DNA of 64,000 nucleotides from Hyphomonadaceae bacterium (GTDB lineage: Bacteria; Pseudomonadota; Alphaproteobacteria; Caulobacterales; Aquidulcibacteraceae): NCBI GenBank assembly GCA_016791445.1, contig JAEUMP010000012.1, positions 162,949-226,948 of the forward strand, in the 5' to 3' direction. The notes beneath the pieces were generated by a model that searched no databases, was not told the DNA's origin, and saw nothing but the letters and a program-made list of their open reading frames with translations. The first letter of the stretch is position 1. Every line of letters begins with the position of its first letter. Shown one piece after another: positions 19,505-27,663 of this stretch. The translations under genes were made by a program, and so were the position numbers.

Positions 19505-20524
19505 TCAAGCGAGGTCGGCGTAAGTCCGTTCGCCGGCGAGCGCGCGGGCCTCGAATACGCCGCGTGCGGTGGCCCGGGCGAGGCAGTCCGCCGCCGCCGC
19601 GCCGAGGATGGTGAGGGCGACAGGAGCCGGGTCGCCGAGCGGTCGCGCGCCGGTGGAGAGGACGAAGACGCAGTCCCCGTCGAACGGCGTGTGGACCGGG
19701 CGGATCGCCCGCGAGAGCCCGTCCTGCGCCATGACCGCCACGCGCTTGGCCTGCGCCGGGGTCAGCGCCACGTCAGTGGCGACGACGGCGATGGTGGTGT
19801 TGCCCCGGGGCGCGGGATTCATCTTGGCGAGGCCCCAGTCGAACGGGTCGGGCGCATAGTCCGTGGGGGGCCGGGCGCCGCCGAACTCGCCGTCGATTTC
19901 CCAGGGCCAGGCCCAGAAGGCCCGCGTGCCCGGCATGACCATGGAGCCGTAGCTGTTCGCCGCCGAGAGCGCGCCGACCATGCCCCCGCCCGGCAGCTGG
20001 ATCGAGGCGGAGCCCAAGCCCCCCTTGAGCCCGCCGGCCATGGCGCCCGTCCCTGCTCCCACACTGCCCATGCGGACATCGGACGAAGCCGCAGCCAGCG
20101 CCGCCTTGCCCAAGGCGCGATAGGGCGGCTCGTCGCCCCAGTCCTTGTCGCCCTCATTGGCGAGATCGAAGAGAATGGCGCCCGGCACGATCGGCGCCGT
20201 CTTGAGGCCCTCCCGGATGACGAAGCCGCGCCCCTGCGCGCCGAGGCTCGCGACCACGCCGTCCGCCGCCGCAAGGCCGTAGACCGAGCCGCCCGAGAGG
20301 ACGATCGCATCGACCGCGTCGACGAGGTTCTCAGGCGCGAGAAGGTCGGTTTCCCGCGTCCCGGGCCCCCCGCCCCGCACATCGACCGCCGCCACCGCGC
20401 GCACGGGCGGGACGACGACCGTGGCGCCGGTGCGGACCGCAAGATCCTCCGCGGACCCCACGAGAACGCCGGGCACGTCCGCGATCGTGTTGCGCGCGCC
20501 GGGACGGTGTGTGGACGTCGTCAT
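19505..20524 (-). CDS. P1 family peptidase (DmpA/NylC-like, N-terminal nucleophile)
   Basis: A 339-residue protein of the S58/P1 family, which self-cleaves to expose an N-terminal nucleophile. The probable cleavage site is Asn242-Thr243 in PRGNTTIAVVATDV, matching the Asn-Thr site of 6-aminohexanoate-oligomer hydrolase NylC. Supporting segments are VRGGGPGTRETDLL and LSGGSVYGLAAADGV. The family contains aminopeptidases acting on D- or beta-amino acyl peptides and amide oligomers. No signal peptide is seen, so it should be cytosolic. It is divergent from the gamma-glutamyltransferase gene with a 61-base shared upstream region. Confidence 0.87.
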   Translation of the reverse strand: MTTSTHRPGARNTIADVPGVLVGSAEDLAVRTGATVVVPPVRAVAAVDVRGGGPGTRETDLLAPENLVDAVDAIVLSGGSVYGLAAADGVVASLGAQGRGFVIREGLKTAPIVPGAILFDLANEGDKDWGDEPPYRALGKAALAAASSDVRMGSVGAGTGAMAGGLKGGLGSASIQLPGGGMVGALSAANSYGSMVMPGTRAFWAWPWEIDGEFGGARPPTDYAPDPFDWGLAKMNPAPRGNTTIAVVATDVALTPAQAKRVAVMAQDGLSRAIRPVHTPFDGDCVFVLSTGARPLGDPAPVALTILGAAAADCLARATARGVFEARALAGERTYADLA

Positions 20525-20585
20525 GGTGTCAGGGAGCCCCGGCGTCTAGGTTGAAACAAATCACCCCATACAAGGTTTTCTCCTG

Positions 20586-22340
20586 ATGCGCCGCCTGAGC
20601 CTCCTTGGACTGTTTGTTCCACTTGCCCTTGCGGCCTGCGCCTCGCCGCCGCCGCCGGCGCCGCGCGCCACCGATGGCGTCGGCATGGTCGCGGCGGCCG
20701 ATCCGCGCGCCGTCGATGCGGGGCTCGAAATGCTCAGGAAGGGCGGCTCCGCTACCGATGCGGCGATCGCCACGATGGCGGTGCTCGGTCTCGTGGAGCC
20801 GCAGTCGGCAGGCATCGGCGGCGGCGCGTTCCTGCTCAACTACGATCGCGCATCGAAGGACATCGACGCCTATGACGGCCGCGAGCGCGCGCCGATGGGC
20901 GCCACTGCGAACCTGTTCCTCGGCGCCGACGGCAAGCCGCTGCCCTATCGTGACGCGGTGTGGAGCGGGCTCTCGACGGGCGCGCCGTCGATGATCGCGA
21001 TGTTCGAGAAGGCGCACGCCGATCACGGACGCCTGCCCTGGCGCGATCTCTTCGAACCAGCGATCAAGCTGGCGGAAGAAGGCTTCATCGTCGCGCCGCG
21101 CCTTGCGGGCCTCCTGCAGATGATGGGACCGCAGAGCGCGCTCAAGCAGGATCCGGTCGCCGGGAAGTATTTTTACGACGCAAACGGCGCACCGCTCGCC
21201 GTCGGCGCACGCCGCACCAATCCCGACTACGCCGCGACGCTGCGCGCGATCCAGGAACGCGGCGCGCGCGCGCTGCAGGAAGGGCCGATCGCCGACGCGA
21301 TCATCGCGCAGGTGCAGCGCGCGCCGCGCGGCGGATCGATGACCCATGCGGACCTGCGCAATGTCACGCCGCGCCGGCTCGAGCCGGTGTGCGGACCCTA
21401 TCGCGTCTATCGCGTGTGCGGCATGGGACCGCCGAGTTCGGGCGCGATCGCCACGCTCTCGACTCTCGGACTCTATGAACGCGCGCGGCCCGCGCCTGAA
21501 GGCCCGTCGAGCGTCGACGACTGGAGCGCCTACATGTGGGCGAGCCGCATCGCCTATGCCGATCGCGATCATTACGCCGCCGACGACCAGTTCGTGCCGG
21601 TGCCGACCGCCGCGCTCACCGATCCGCGATACCTCGCGGTCCGCGCGCGCGAGATCGACGTGGCGAAGGCGCCGCCGGCGACGCTGCAGCCGGGCGATCC
21701 GTCGATCACGGTCGGCGGACCTTCGCTGCTCGACCGCTGGGGCCGCGACCGCACTGCGGAAATGGCGGGCACCACGCACATGTCGGTGGTCGATGGCGAC
21801 GGCAACGCCGTGGCGCTGACGGCGACGATCGAAAGCGTGTTCGGATCGCAGCGCATGGCCGCGGGCTTCCTGCTCAACAACCAGCTCACCGATTTCTCGC
21901 TCGATCCGGTGAAGAACGGCCGCCCCGTGGCGAACGCGCCGGCGCCCGGCAAGCGTCCACGCTCGTCGATGTCGCCGACGATCATCCTCGATGGCGACGG
22001 ACGGCTGTATGCGGTGATCGGTTCGCCCGGCGGATCGGCGATCATCGGATACGTGACGAAGACCGTGATCGGCGTCATCGACTGGAAGCTGCCGATGCAG
22101 GAGGCGATCAATCTCGCCAACATCACCGCGCGCACGGGCGTAGCGGCGACGGAGGTCAACCGCCTGCCGCCGGGCGTCGCCGACGCGTTGACCGCGCGCG
22201 GCTGGACGCTGCGGCCCACGCAGAACGAGGCGAGCGGCCTGCATGGCATCCGCATCACCGAGACCGGCTTCGACGGCGGCGCCGACCCGCGCCGCGAAGG
22301 CGTCGCGAAGACGACGGAGTCGCGACCTCGGGCGAAGTAG
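20586..22340 (+). CDS. ggt: Gamma-glutamyltransferase, predicted lipoprotein
   Basis: A 584-residue protein of normal family length. It has a lipoprotein signal (LALAAC, Cys18) instead of the usual cleavable signal. Catalysis depends on self-cleavage before Thr396 in TTHMSVVD. The large subunit shows EPQSAGIGGGAFLL and DGRERAP, and the small subunit shows SSMSPTIIL and a glycine-rich GSPGGSAII. It would hydrolyse or transfer the gamma-glutamyl group of glutathione and related peptides in the periplasm. It is divergent from a P1 peptidase gene, suggesting a peptide or amide salvage theme. Confidence 0.93.
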   Translation: MRRLSLLGLFVPLALAACASPPPPAPRATDGVGMVAAADPRAVDAGLEMLRKGGSATDAAIATMAVLGLVEPQSAGIGGGAFLLNYDRASKDIDAYDGRERAPMGATANLFLGADGKPLPYRDAVWSGLSTGAPSMIAMFEKAHADHGRLPWRDLFEPAIKLAEEGFIVAPRLAGLLQMMGPQSALKQDPVAGKYFYDANGAPLAVGARRTNPDYAATLRAIQERGARALQEGPIADAIIAQVQRAPRGGSMTHADLRNVTPRRLEPVCGPYRVYRVCGMGPPSSGAIATLSTLGLYERARPAPEGPSSVDDWSAYMWASRIAYADRDHYAADDQFVPVPTAALTDPRYLAVRAREIDVAKAPPATLQPGDPSITVGGPSLLDRWGRDRTAEMAGTTHMSVVDGDGNAVALTATIESVFGSQRMAAGFLLNNQLTDFSLDPVKNGRPVANAPAPGKRPRSSMSPTIILDGDGRLYAVIGSPGGSAIIGYVTKTVIGVIDWKLPMQEAINLANITARTGVAATEVNRLPPGVADALTARGWTLRPTQNEASGLHGIRITETGFDGGADPRREGVAKTTESRPRAK

Positions 22341-22365
22341 CCGCGGGCGATCGCGGGAGATCCAT

Positions 22366-22471
22366 GCCGGACCGCGCACCTCCCGGTGCGCAAGCGCGGG
22401 CGCCGCCAGACTCCGGGGAATCTCGCGTTGTTTCGGCATGGGGTTGCGCGGCGGGAGCCGCGCGGTCCGGC
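22366..22471. repeat. Inverted repeat in the ggt downstream gap
   Basis: Two 12-bp perfect inverted arms (22366-22377 and 22460-22471) flank an 82-base GC-rich segment. The right side also contains a small nested hairpin (GCGCGGC, loop GGGA, GCCGCGC). The element fills most of the 139-base gap after ggt and looks like a dispersed intergenic repeat, but copy number cannot be judged from one window. Confidence 0.5.
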
Positions 22472-22479
22472 GTGGCTGG

Positions 22480-22974
22480 TCATGACGTGTCTGCGGCTTC
22501 CGTCGCGGGTGCGATGAAGAAAGGCGCGCGTGCGGCCTTCTGCGCGTGCGTCAGCACGAGCACGCCGCTGCGGCGGACGCGCGGCAGGTTGGCGAGCGCG
22601 CGGTCCACGATCTTTTCAAAATCATCCAGCGCGCGGCGCATGTCGGCGAGCGTGCGCAGACGGATGCCGCGCGTGATGCAGCCGATCGCTGGCGAGCGGC
22701 GCGCCGCCCAGCGGTAGCCGCGGGGCAGTTTGCGTTTATGGATGCGCACGCGCGCACGCTTCACCTTGCGCATCCGCGATATGACGGCGGCGGCGATCAG
22801 GAGGCGGATGTCGCTGCGCACGCGGCGGAGCTGGCTTTGCATCCAGAGACGCGCGTCGCGGGGCAAGGGTGCGTACTCCGCGACCCACGCCAGGATTTGA
22901 AGAACCCACAGACGGAGCGCCGCCAGCGCTTCGGCGACTTGCGCGGTGAAATCCGGCGTTCTCACGAACTGCAT
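22480..22974 (-). CDS. Hypothetical basic protein
   Basis: A 164-residue protein beginning MQFVRTPDFTAQVAEALAAL. It has a hydrophobic N-terminal stretch (about residues 18-34), an Arg/Lys-rich middle (KVKRARVRIHKRKLPRGYRW) and a less charged tail with ALANLPRVRRSGVLVL. I do not recognise a family. Codon use looks coding (GC at third positions) and no better frame covers this stretch. The high charge leaves open a nucleic-acid or membrane-associated role, but none can be assigned. Confidence 0.55.
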   Translation of the reverse strand: MQFVRTPDFTAQVAEALAALRLWVLQILAWVAEYAPLPRDARLWMQSQLRRVRSDIRLLIAAAVISRMRKVKRARVRIHKRKLPRGYRWAARRSPAIGCITRGIRLRTLADMRRALDDFEKIVDRALANLPRVRRSGVLVLTHAQKAARAPFFIAPATEAADTS

Positions 22975-23078
22975 GGCGGTGCTCCTCTCCGTGGCCTCCG
23001 GACCATCCGGACGCGACGTGGGAGCAGCGTTTCATGGCTTTCGACCCGGTCGGATATTTTTGCTGTTTTTTGTGTCGA

Positions 23079-23151
23079 GGACCGCCGGCGCCCTCGCCGG
23101 CCTCCTTGTGCGCCAAGGGGAAGCGGTTTGCCGGCGGGGCGCCGGCGGTCC
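23079..23151. repeat. Long palindromic element (73 bases)
   Basis: A 15-bp perfect inverted repeat (23079-23093 with 23137-23151) continues inward as a further 7-bp pairing (23095-23101 with 23130-23136) and encloses a 7-bp hairpin (23102-23108 with 23114-23120). Almost the entire element can fold into one extended structure. It follows the remnant of a frameshifted gene. There is no T tract on the correct side for a terminator on either strand. Confidence 0.75.
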
Positions 23152-23159
23152 TTGCGGCG

Positions 23160-23457
23160 AGGGGAATAGCCTTCGAGTTTCCCCCTACTGCGATTTCATG
23201 TTCGCGCGTGGCGCTTATTGCGACGTAGGCCATGTCCCGATCGGTGAGCGCATCGGGCGCACTCTGCCCTTCCGGCGGATCGAACAGATTGAGGATCGTG
23301 GGAAACGCCGACGCATCGGTGTCCGGACCTGTGCGCGCGTCACCATCGCGAGATAATCCGCGAGCGCGCCGAAATCCGGCGGCTTGATGCGACGCCCATC
23401 GACCACGACGAACGCCACGCCGAGCAGCGCGCAGGCGGCGGCGACGCGCGAGAGCAA
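23160..23457 (-). pseudogene. Frameshifted small gene (secreted protein remnant)
   Basis: From an ATG at 23457 the minus strand encodes a plausible secreted N-terminus (MLSRVAAACALLGVAFVVVDG) followed by RRIKPPDFGALADYLAMVTRAQ. Coding-like sequence then continues in another frame (ASAFPTILNLFDPPEGQS, then LTDRDMAYVAI) until it runs into the palindrome at 23079-23151. The switch lies near 23315-23330. Either a real frameshift inactivated a small gene or the base sequence is wrong here. The family is not recognised. Apart from this remnant and the palindrome I see nothing in 22975-23475. Confidence 0.45.
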
Positions 23458-23475
23458 GCGTATCGTCCTGTGTCC

Positions 23476-24576
23476 TTACTTCGCCTTGTCCGGCGCGGCG
23501 ACGGCGCGAAGCGGCGCGGCGTACCGCGCCAGCGCCTGCTGGTCGAGAACCACGACCCGGAAGCGCGCGGTGCGTTGCGGCGTGCTCATCGCCGCGTCGA
23601 TCTCGGCGAGGATGGTGAGGCCGCAACGCCCGTCCCACGCCGGCTGCTTCGTCGGATCGAGCTGGGCGTTCTTGGCGCACGCGGCCACAGTGAAGCCCGC
23701 CGCCATATAGCTCGCCATGTCGATGAGATAGCCGGCCGAGCCGTCCTTCGGCTTCACGCGCAGGGGATGGCCGTCCGGCCCGTAATTCCAGCGCAGCACG
23801 CGTTCGTTCGCGCTGGGATCGCGATCTTCATGCGGCGTGCCGTAGTGCGCGACGAGTTCGCCCTCGATCTGCTGACGCGCGGGGCCGGCGCCGGCGTCGT
23901 AGTATTTTTCCTGCCACATGGCGGCGGCGCGCTCCTGCCCTTCAGGGCCGAAGAAGGCGACGGAGATGGTCTCCGCATCGCGCGTGGCGCGCATGACGAT
24001 GCGCGATTGCTTGCCCTTGCCGGTGACGGTCGTGGTGTGCGTGACGCGCTTGATGTCATAGTCCTCGGACACGCACTTCAGCGTTTCTTCGGCGTCGCGC
24101 CAGGTCATGCCGGAACGCACGCCCATGATGTCATCGCCCGGATAGCCTACGGCGCGCGGCGGGATCGACACTACGGGCGGACACACGCGGCGCGCCTTCT
24201 CCGCTGGAGCCTGCTTCGCATCGCCCTTCGGATCGCCCGTCACCGCGACGACGACCAGCACCAAAGTGCCGAGCACGACCATGAGACCGATGCCCCAGCC
24301 CAGCGCGCGCGCAAGCGAACCGCCGGCGCCGTTCGGGTGCGCACGCCGCACCGGCAAGGCGGCGGGGCGCGGTGCGAGACCGGCGGCGACGTCCTCCTCA
24401 TAGGGTTCCGGCGCAGGCGGCGGCGCGGCCGGAGGCGGCGCGTTCCGCGGCAGGGTCGACGGCGCACGCTTCGGCGCGGGCGGACGCGCGCGCCAGTCCT
24501 TCAGGGCGCTGCCCAGAAAGTAGATGGCGCCCGCGAGGCACGCCGCCGTGAACAGGAGGCTGAAGATGAGGTCCAT
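23476..24576 (-). CDS. Membrane-anchored protein of unknown function with Pro-rich linker
   Basis: A 366-residue protein from the ATG at 24576. Residues 1-25 form one hydrophobic segment (LIFSLLFTAACLAGAIYFLG), then comes a proline/alanine-rich cytosolic stretch (about 30-85) and a second transmembrane segment (about 92-113, GIGLMVVLGTLVLVVVAV). The remaining ~250 residues would be periplasmic and show two PP/GY-rich and Cys-containing segments (RVCPPVV, TLKCVSEDY, VAACAKN, GRCGLT), consistent with a disulfide-containing domain. I do not recognise the family. It is divergent from the DNA ligase gene. Confidence 0.75.
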   Translation of the reverse strand: MDLIFSLLFTAACLAGAIYFLGSALKDWRARPPAPKRAPSTLPRNAPPPAAPPPAPEPYEEDVAAGLAPRPAALPVRRAHPNGAGGSLARALGWGIGLMVVLGTLVLVVVAVTGDPKGDAKQAPAEKARRVCPPVVSIPPRAVGYPGDDIMGVRSGMTWRDAEETLKCVSEDYDIKRVTHTTTVTGKGKQSRIVMRATRDAETISVAFFGPEGQERAAAMWQEKYYDAGAGPARQQIEGELVAHYGTPHEDRDPSANERVLRWNYGPDGHPLRVKPKDGSAGYLIDMASYMAAGFTVAACAKNAQLDPTKQPAWDGRCGLTILAEIDAAMSTPQRTARFRVVVLDQQALARYAAPLRAVAAPDKAK

Positions 24577-24692
24577 GGGTCCCTGATCCGCCTCATCCCC
24601 ATGAGGCGCCGCAAGCCGCCGACTTAGCCCGACGCGCGCGGAAAGGGAAACGGCCTTCGCGGCGGCGACGTTGCGCCCCATATCTCCGTGCG

Positions 24693-26270
24693 ATGCGCGC
24701 CTTCGCCGATCTCCTCGACCGCCTGATCCTGACGCCCGGGCGCAACGGCAAGCTCGCACTGCTGAAAGCCTATTTCGCCGAGACGCCCGACCCCGATCGC
24801 GGCTGGGCGCTGGCGGCGATAGCGGGCACGCTCTCCTTCGCGGCGGCGAAGCCTGCGGCGCTGCGGGCGCTGACCGAAGAGCGCGTGGACGCTGAGCTTT
24901 TCCGCCTCTCCTATGATTATGTCGGCGATCTGGCGGAGACGATCGCGTTGATCTGGCCGGCGCGGCCCGGCGCAAACCTGGCGCCATCGCTGTCCGACGT
25001 GGTGGACGGGCTCAACGAAGCCAAACGCGGCGAGGCGCCCGCGCTCATCTCACGCTGGCTCGATGCGCTGGAGCCGAGCGCGCGATGGGCCCTCCTGAAG
25101 CTGGTGACGGGCGGCCTGCGGATCGGCCTCGGCGCAAGATTGGCGAAGCAGGCGCTGGCGGACCTGCGCGGCGTTGATGTCGGCGAGGTGGATGAACTCT
25201 GGCACGGCTTCGCGCCGCCCTACGCGGAACTGTTCGCCTGGATCGACGGCGGCGAACGGCCGAGCCATCGCGCGGCGGCGCCCTTCCGACCAGTGATGCT
25301 CGCACATGCGCTCGATGAAACCGATATGGAAGGACTCGACGCGCGCGACTTCGCGGCGGAATGGAAATGGGACGGCGTGCGCGTGCAAGCGGCGCGCGAC
25401 GGCGATGTGCGGCGACTCTATTCGCGGGCAGGCGAAGACGTTTCGGCGGCGTTTCCCGATCTCGTCGCCGCGCTCGATTTTCATGGCGCCATCGACGGCG
25501 AATTGCTGGTGCGCGCGGCGGACGGCAGTGTCGCGACCTTCAACCACCTGCAGCAGCGGCTGAACCGCAAGACCGTCGACAGAAAGCTCATCGAAGCGTT
25601 TCCCGCCTTCATCCGCGCCTATGACCTGTTGTTCGACGGCGACGAGGACGTGCGCGCTCTACCGTTCCGCGAACGCCGCGCGCGGTTGGACGCGTTCATC
25701 GTGCGCGCGAACAATCCGCGTATCGATCTATCGCCGCTTGTCGCAGCAGACACATGGGAAGCACTGACCGCCGCACGCGCCGCGCCGCCGACCGACAATG
25801 TCGAAGGGCTGATACTCAAGCGTTGGGACAGCGCGTATGAATCAGGGCGGCCGAAGGGCCTGTGGTTCAAGTGGAAGCGCGAACCGTTCCTTGTCGATTG
25901 CGTGCTCATGTATGCGCAGCGCGGGCACGGCAAGCGCAGCTCGTACTATTCCGACTACACGTTCGGTGTCTGGAAGGACGATGTGCTTTCGCCGGTGGGC
26001 AAGGCCTATTTCGGCTTCACCGATGCAGAGCTGAAGGAGCTCGACCGCTTCGTGCGCGAGCATACGACGGAACGCTTCGGCCCCGTGCGTGCGGTGCGCG
26101 CCGACCGTGCGTTCGGCCTCGTTCTGGAAATCGCATTCGAGGGGCTGCAGCGCTCGAAGCGGCACAAGTCCGGCGTCGCCATGCGCTTCCCCCGCGTGCG
26201 CCGCATCCGCTGGGACAAGCCAAGCGCGGAGGCGGACACCCTGGAGAGTCTGGAGAAACTGCTGCCATAG
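24693..26270 (+). CDS. ATP-dependent DNA ligase (cisplatin damage response type)
   Basis: A 525-residue ATP-dependent DNA ligase. The N-terminal DNA-binding domain covers about residues 1-200. The adenylation domain has motif I EWKWDGVR with the nucleophilic lysine near residue 227, then IDGELLV (motif III) and VEGLILKR (motif IV), and KWKREPFLVDCV (motif V) before the OB domain. Its length and segments such as FNHLQQRLNRKTV match the ligase of the ligase-associated DNA damage response set. That set normally includes an SNM1-type exonuclease, an Lhr-type helicase and the phosphoesterase PdeM beside it. None of these are within this window. Confidence 0.88.
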   Translation: MRAFADLLDRLILTPGRNGKLALLKAYFAETPDPDRGWALAAIAGTLSFAAAKPAALRALTEERVDAELFRLSYDYVGDLAETIALIWPARPGANLAPSLSDVVDGLNEAKRGEAPALISRWLDALEPSARWALLKLVTGGLRIGLGARLAKQALADLRGVDVGEVDELWHGFAPPYAELFAWIDGGERPSHRAAAPFRPVMLAHALDETDMEGLDARDFAAEWKWDGVRVQAARDGDVRRLYSRAGEDVSAAFPDLVAALDFHGAIDGELLVRAADGSVATFNHLQQRLNRKTVDRKLIEAFPAFIRAYDLLFDGDEDVRALPFRERRARLDAFIVRANNPRIDLSPLVAADTWEALTAARAAPPTDNVEGLILKRWDSAYESGRPKGLWFKWKREPFLVDCVLMYAQRGHGKRSSYYSDYTFGVWKDDVLSPVGKAYFGFTDAELKELDRFVREHTTERFGPVRAVRADRAFGLVLEIAFEGLQRSKRHKSGVAMRFPRVRRIRWDKPSAEADTLESLEKLLP

Positions 26271-26285
26271 CGGCGCCGCCTCTCC

Positions 26286-26306
26286 CTCCCCCTGCAAGGG
26301 GGGAGA
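26286..26306. terminator. C-rich/G-rich hairpin between convergent genes
   Basis: CCTCCCCCT and AGGGGGG pair around a short GCA loop between the convergent ligase and permease genes. There is no clear U tract. It resembles hairpins at 32627, 45139 and 55840-55890 in this window. Confidence 0.45.
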
Positions 26307-26316
26307 AGTGGCTGGG

Positions 26317-27663
26317 CTACGCCGCCGCCTCGATCGCCTTCTCGCGGCCCTTCCAGCGCGCCTGAGCCATGACGCCGAAGATCGCCGCCTGCACGAGGCC
26401 CGATGCTATTGAGAGCAGGTGCGAGATCTGGTTGCCGCGCATATCGACGATGAAGAGTCCCACGCCCTCCCCGAGATTGGCGACATTGAGGATGGCTGGC
26501 CCCGCGAAGCACAGCAGCGCGATGGTCACCAACGCGCCGAAATCGCCGCGTCGCTGACGCGCACCGAGATGGAAGAAGGCGAAGATCGCGGTCTCGCGGA
26601 GCAGGAAGGCGAACGCGGCGAAACCGATCAGCGGTGAGACTTCGTCGCCCCGTTCCTGCGACATCGCGTACGCCGCCGCCACCCCGCACGCCGCGACGAA
26701 GGCGACGATCAGCCCCGTCAGCGACGCCGGCCAGAAGCGTCCCGCATCGCGTGACTTCTGCCGCGCCGCGAGCGCGCGCCAAGCGACAATGTCCTTGGGT
26801 TCCGCGAGGAGCGTGAAAAGTACGAGACCGTGCGTGACGAAATACGTCGTCGCCGCGCGCTGGAAAAACTCATCGCCCGCCCCGCCGAGCAACAGCGCCG
26901 GCGCCAACAGGAACAGCGGGAACCACAACGGATTTGCCGGCGCCTGCAGTTCCACGCGCATCAGCCGCCATGCGGTGACGATCGCCCACACCGCCAGCAC
27001 GCACACGAAGGCGAACGCCAGCGCCTGCGCAGGAAACGTCGCGCCCCACCAGACGGTGGTTTCGGAGATCGGGCCCTCTGGATCGACGGCGCGCCGGAGC
27101 ATGTCGAAGGTGCGGCCGCTGATGGCGCCGCCGGTCTGGAACGCCGCGATGCCGGCGAGGGTATAGACGAAGGAATCGACGCGCCCGTCGCCGCGCCCGC
27201 GCCGCACGGCGCCGAGACTGACGAACAACGCCACCGCGTGCGCGAAGACCCCGGTGACGACGAGACCCGCCGTCTGGAACGCTGTCTGCGTGAGACTTTC
27301 GGCGTGCGCGGTTCCAAGGCCGTAGGCCGCCGCGCAGATAAGGCCGCCATACCAGACATAAGCTGTCGCGCCGAAGAGCTTGCCGAACGTCATCGCCATC
27401 GGCGAGAGCGCCGACAGCCGCTGGAAGTCCCAGGTGCGCTCCTTGATCTCGTCGGAAACCGAACGCCCCGCCTTGTAGGAGCCCCACAACCCAACGATCA
27501 CGCCGAACAGGAACTGCCCCGTGCCGGCGACTGCATTCGCCTTGTCGTCCACGCCGGCTGACAGCCAGGCAATGCCGAAGATAAGCGCGAGAACGCCTGT
27601 CATCAACACAATGCGCGACGGCGAAATCTCCAGCCAGAGATTGCGTTTGAACTCGGCGTTCAT
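26317..27663 (-). CDS. ABC transporter permease-like multi-pass membrane protein
   Basis: A 448-residue protein with about ten hydrophobic segments (for example IVLMTGVLALIFGIAWL, LIGFAAFAFLL and LVTIALLCFAGPAIL). The N-terminal region KERTWDFQRLSALSPMAMTFGK resembles the coupling region of ABC-2 type permeases. It starts by a four-base overlap (ATGA) with the stop of the ATPase gene, so they form one transporter. The exported substrate is unknown; comparable pairs are annotated for drugs, lipids or gliding-type exporters. Confidence 0.8.
   Translation of the reverse strand: MNAEFKRNLWLEISPSRIVLMTGVLALIFGIAWLSAGVDDKANAVAGTGQFLFGVIVGLWGSYKAGRSVSDEIKERTWDFQRLSALSPMAMTFGKLFGATAYVWYGGLICAAAYGLGTAHAESLTQTAFQTAGLVVTGVFAHAVALFVSLGAVRRGRGDGRVDSFVYTLAGIAAFQTGGAISGRTFDMLRRAVDPEGPISETTVWWGATFPAQALAFAFVCVLAVWAIVTAWRLMRVELQAPANPLWFPLFLLAPALLLGGAGDEFFQRAATTYFVTHGLVLFTLLAEPKDIVAWRALAARQKSRDAGRFWPASLTGLIVAFVAACGVAAAYAMSQERGDEVSPLIGFAAFAFLLRETAIFAFFHLGARQRRGDFGALVTIALLCFAGPAILNVANLGEGVGLFIVDMRGNQISHLLSIASGLVQAAIFGVMAQARWKGREKAIEAAA

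Noticed and set aside
20529-22439. 636-codon minus-strand frame opposite gamma-glutamyltransferase
   Set aside because: Antisense to a complete ggt with catalytic motifs, and Arg-rich without recognisable domains.
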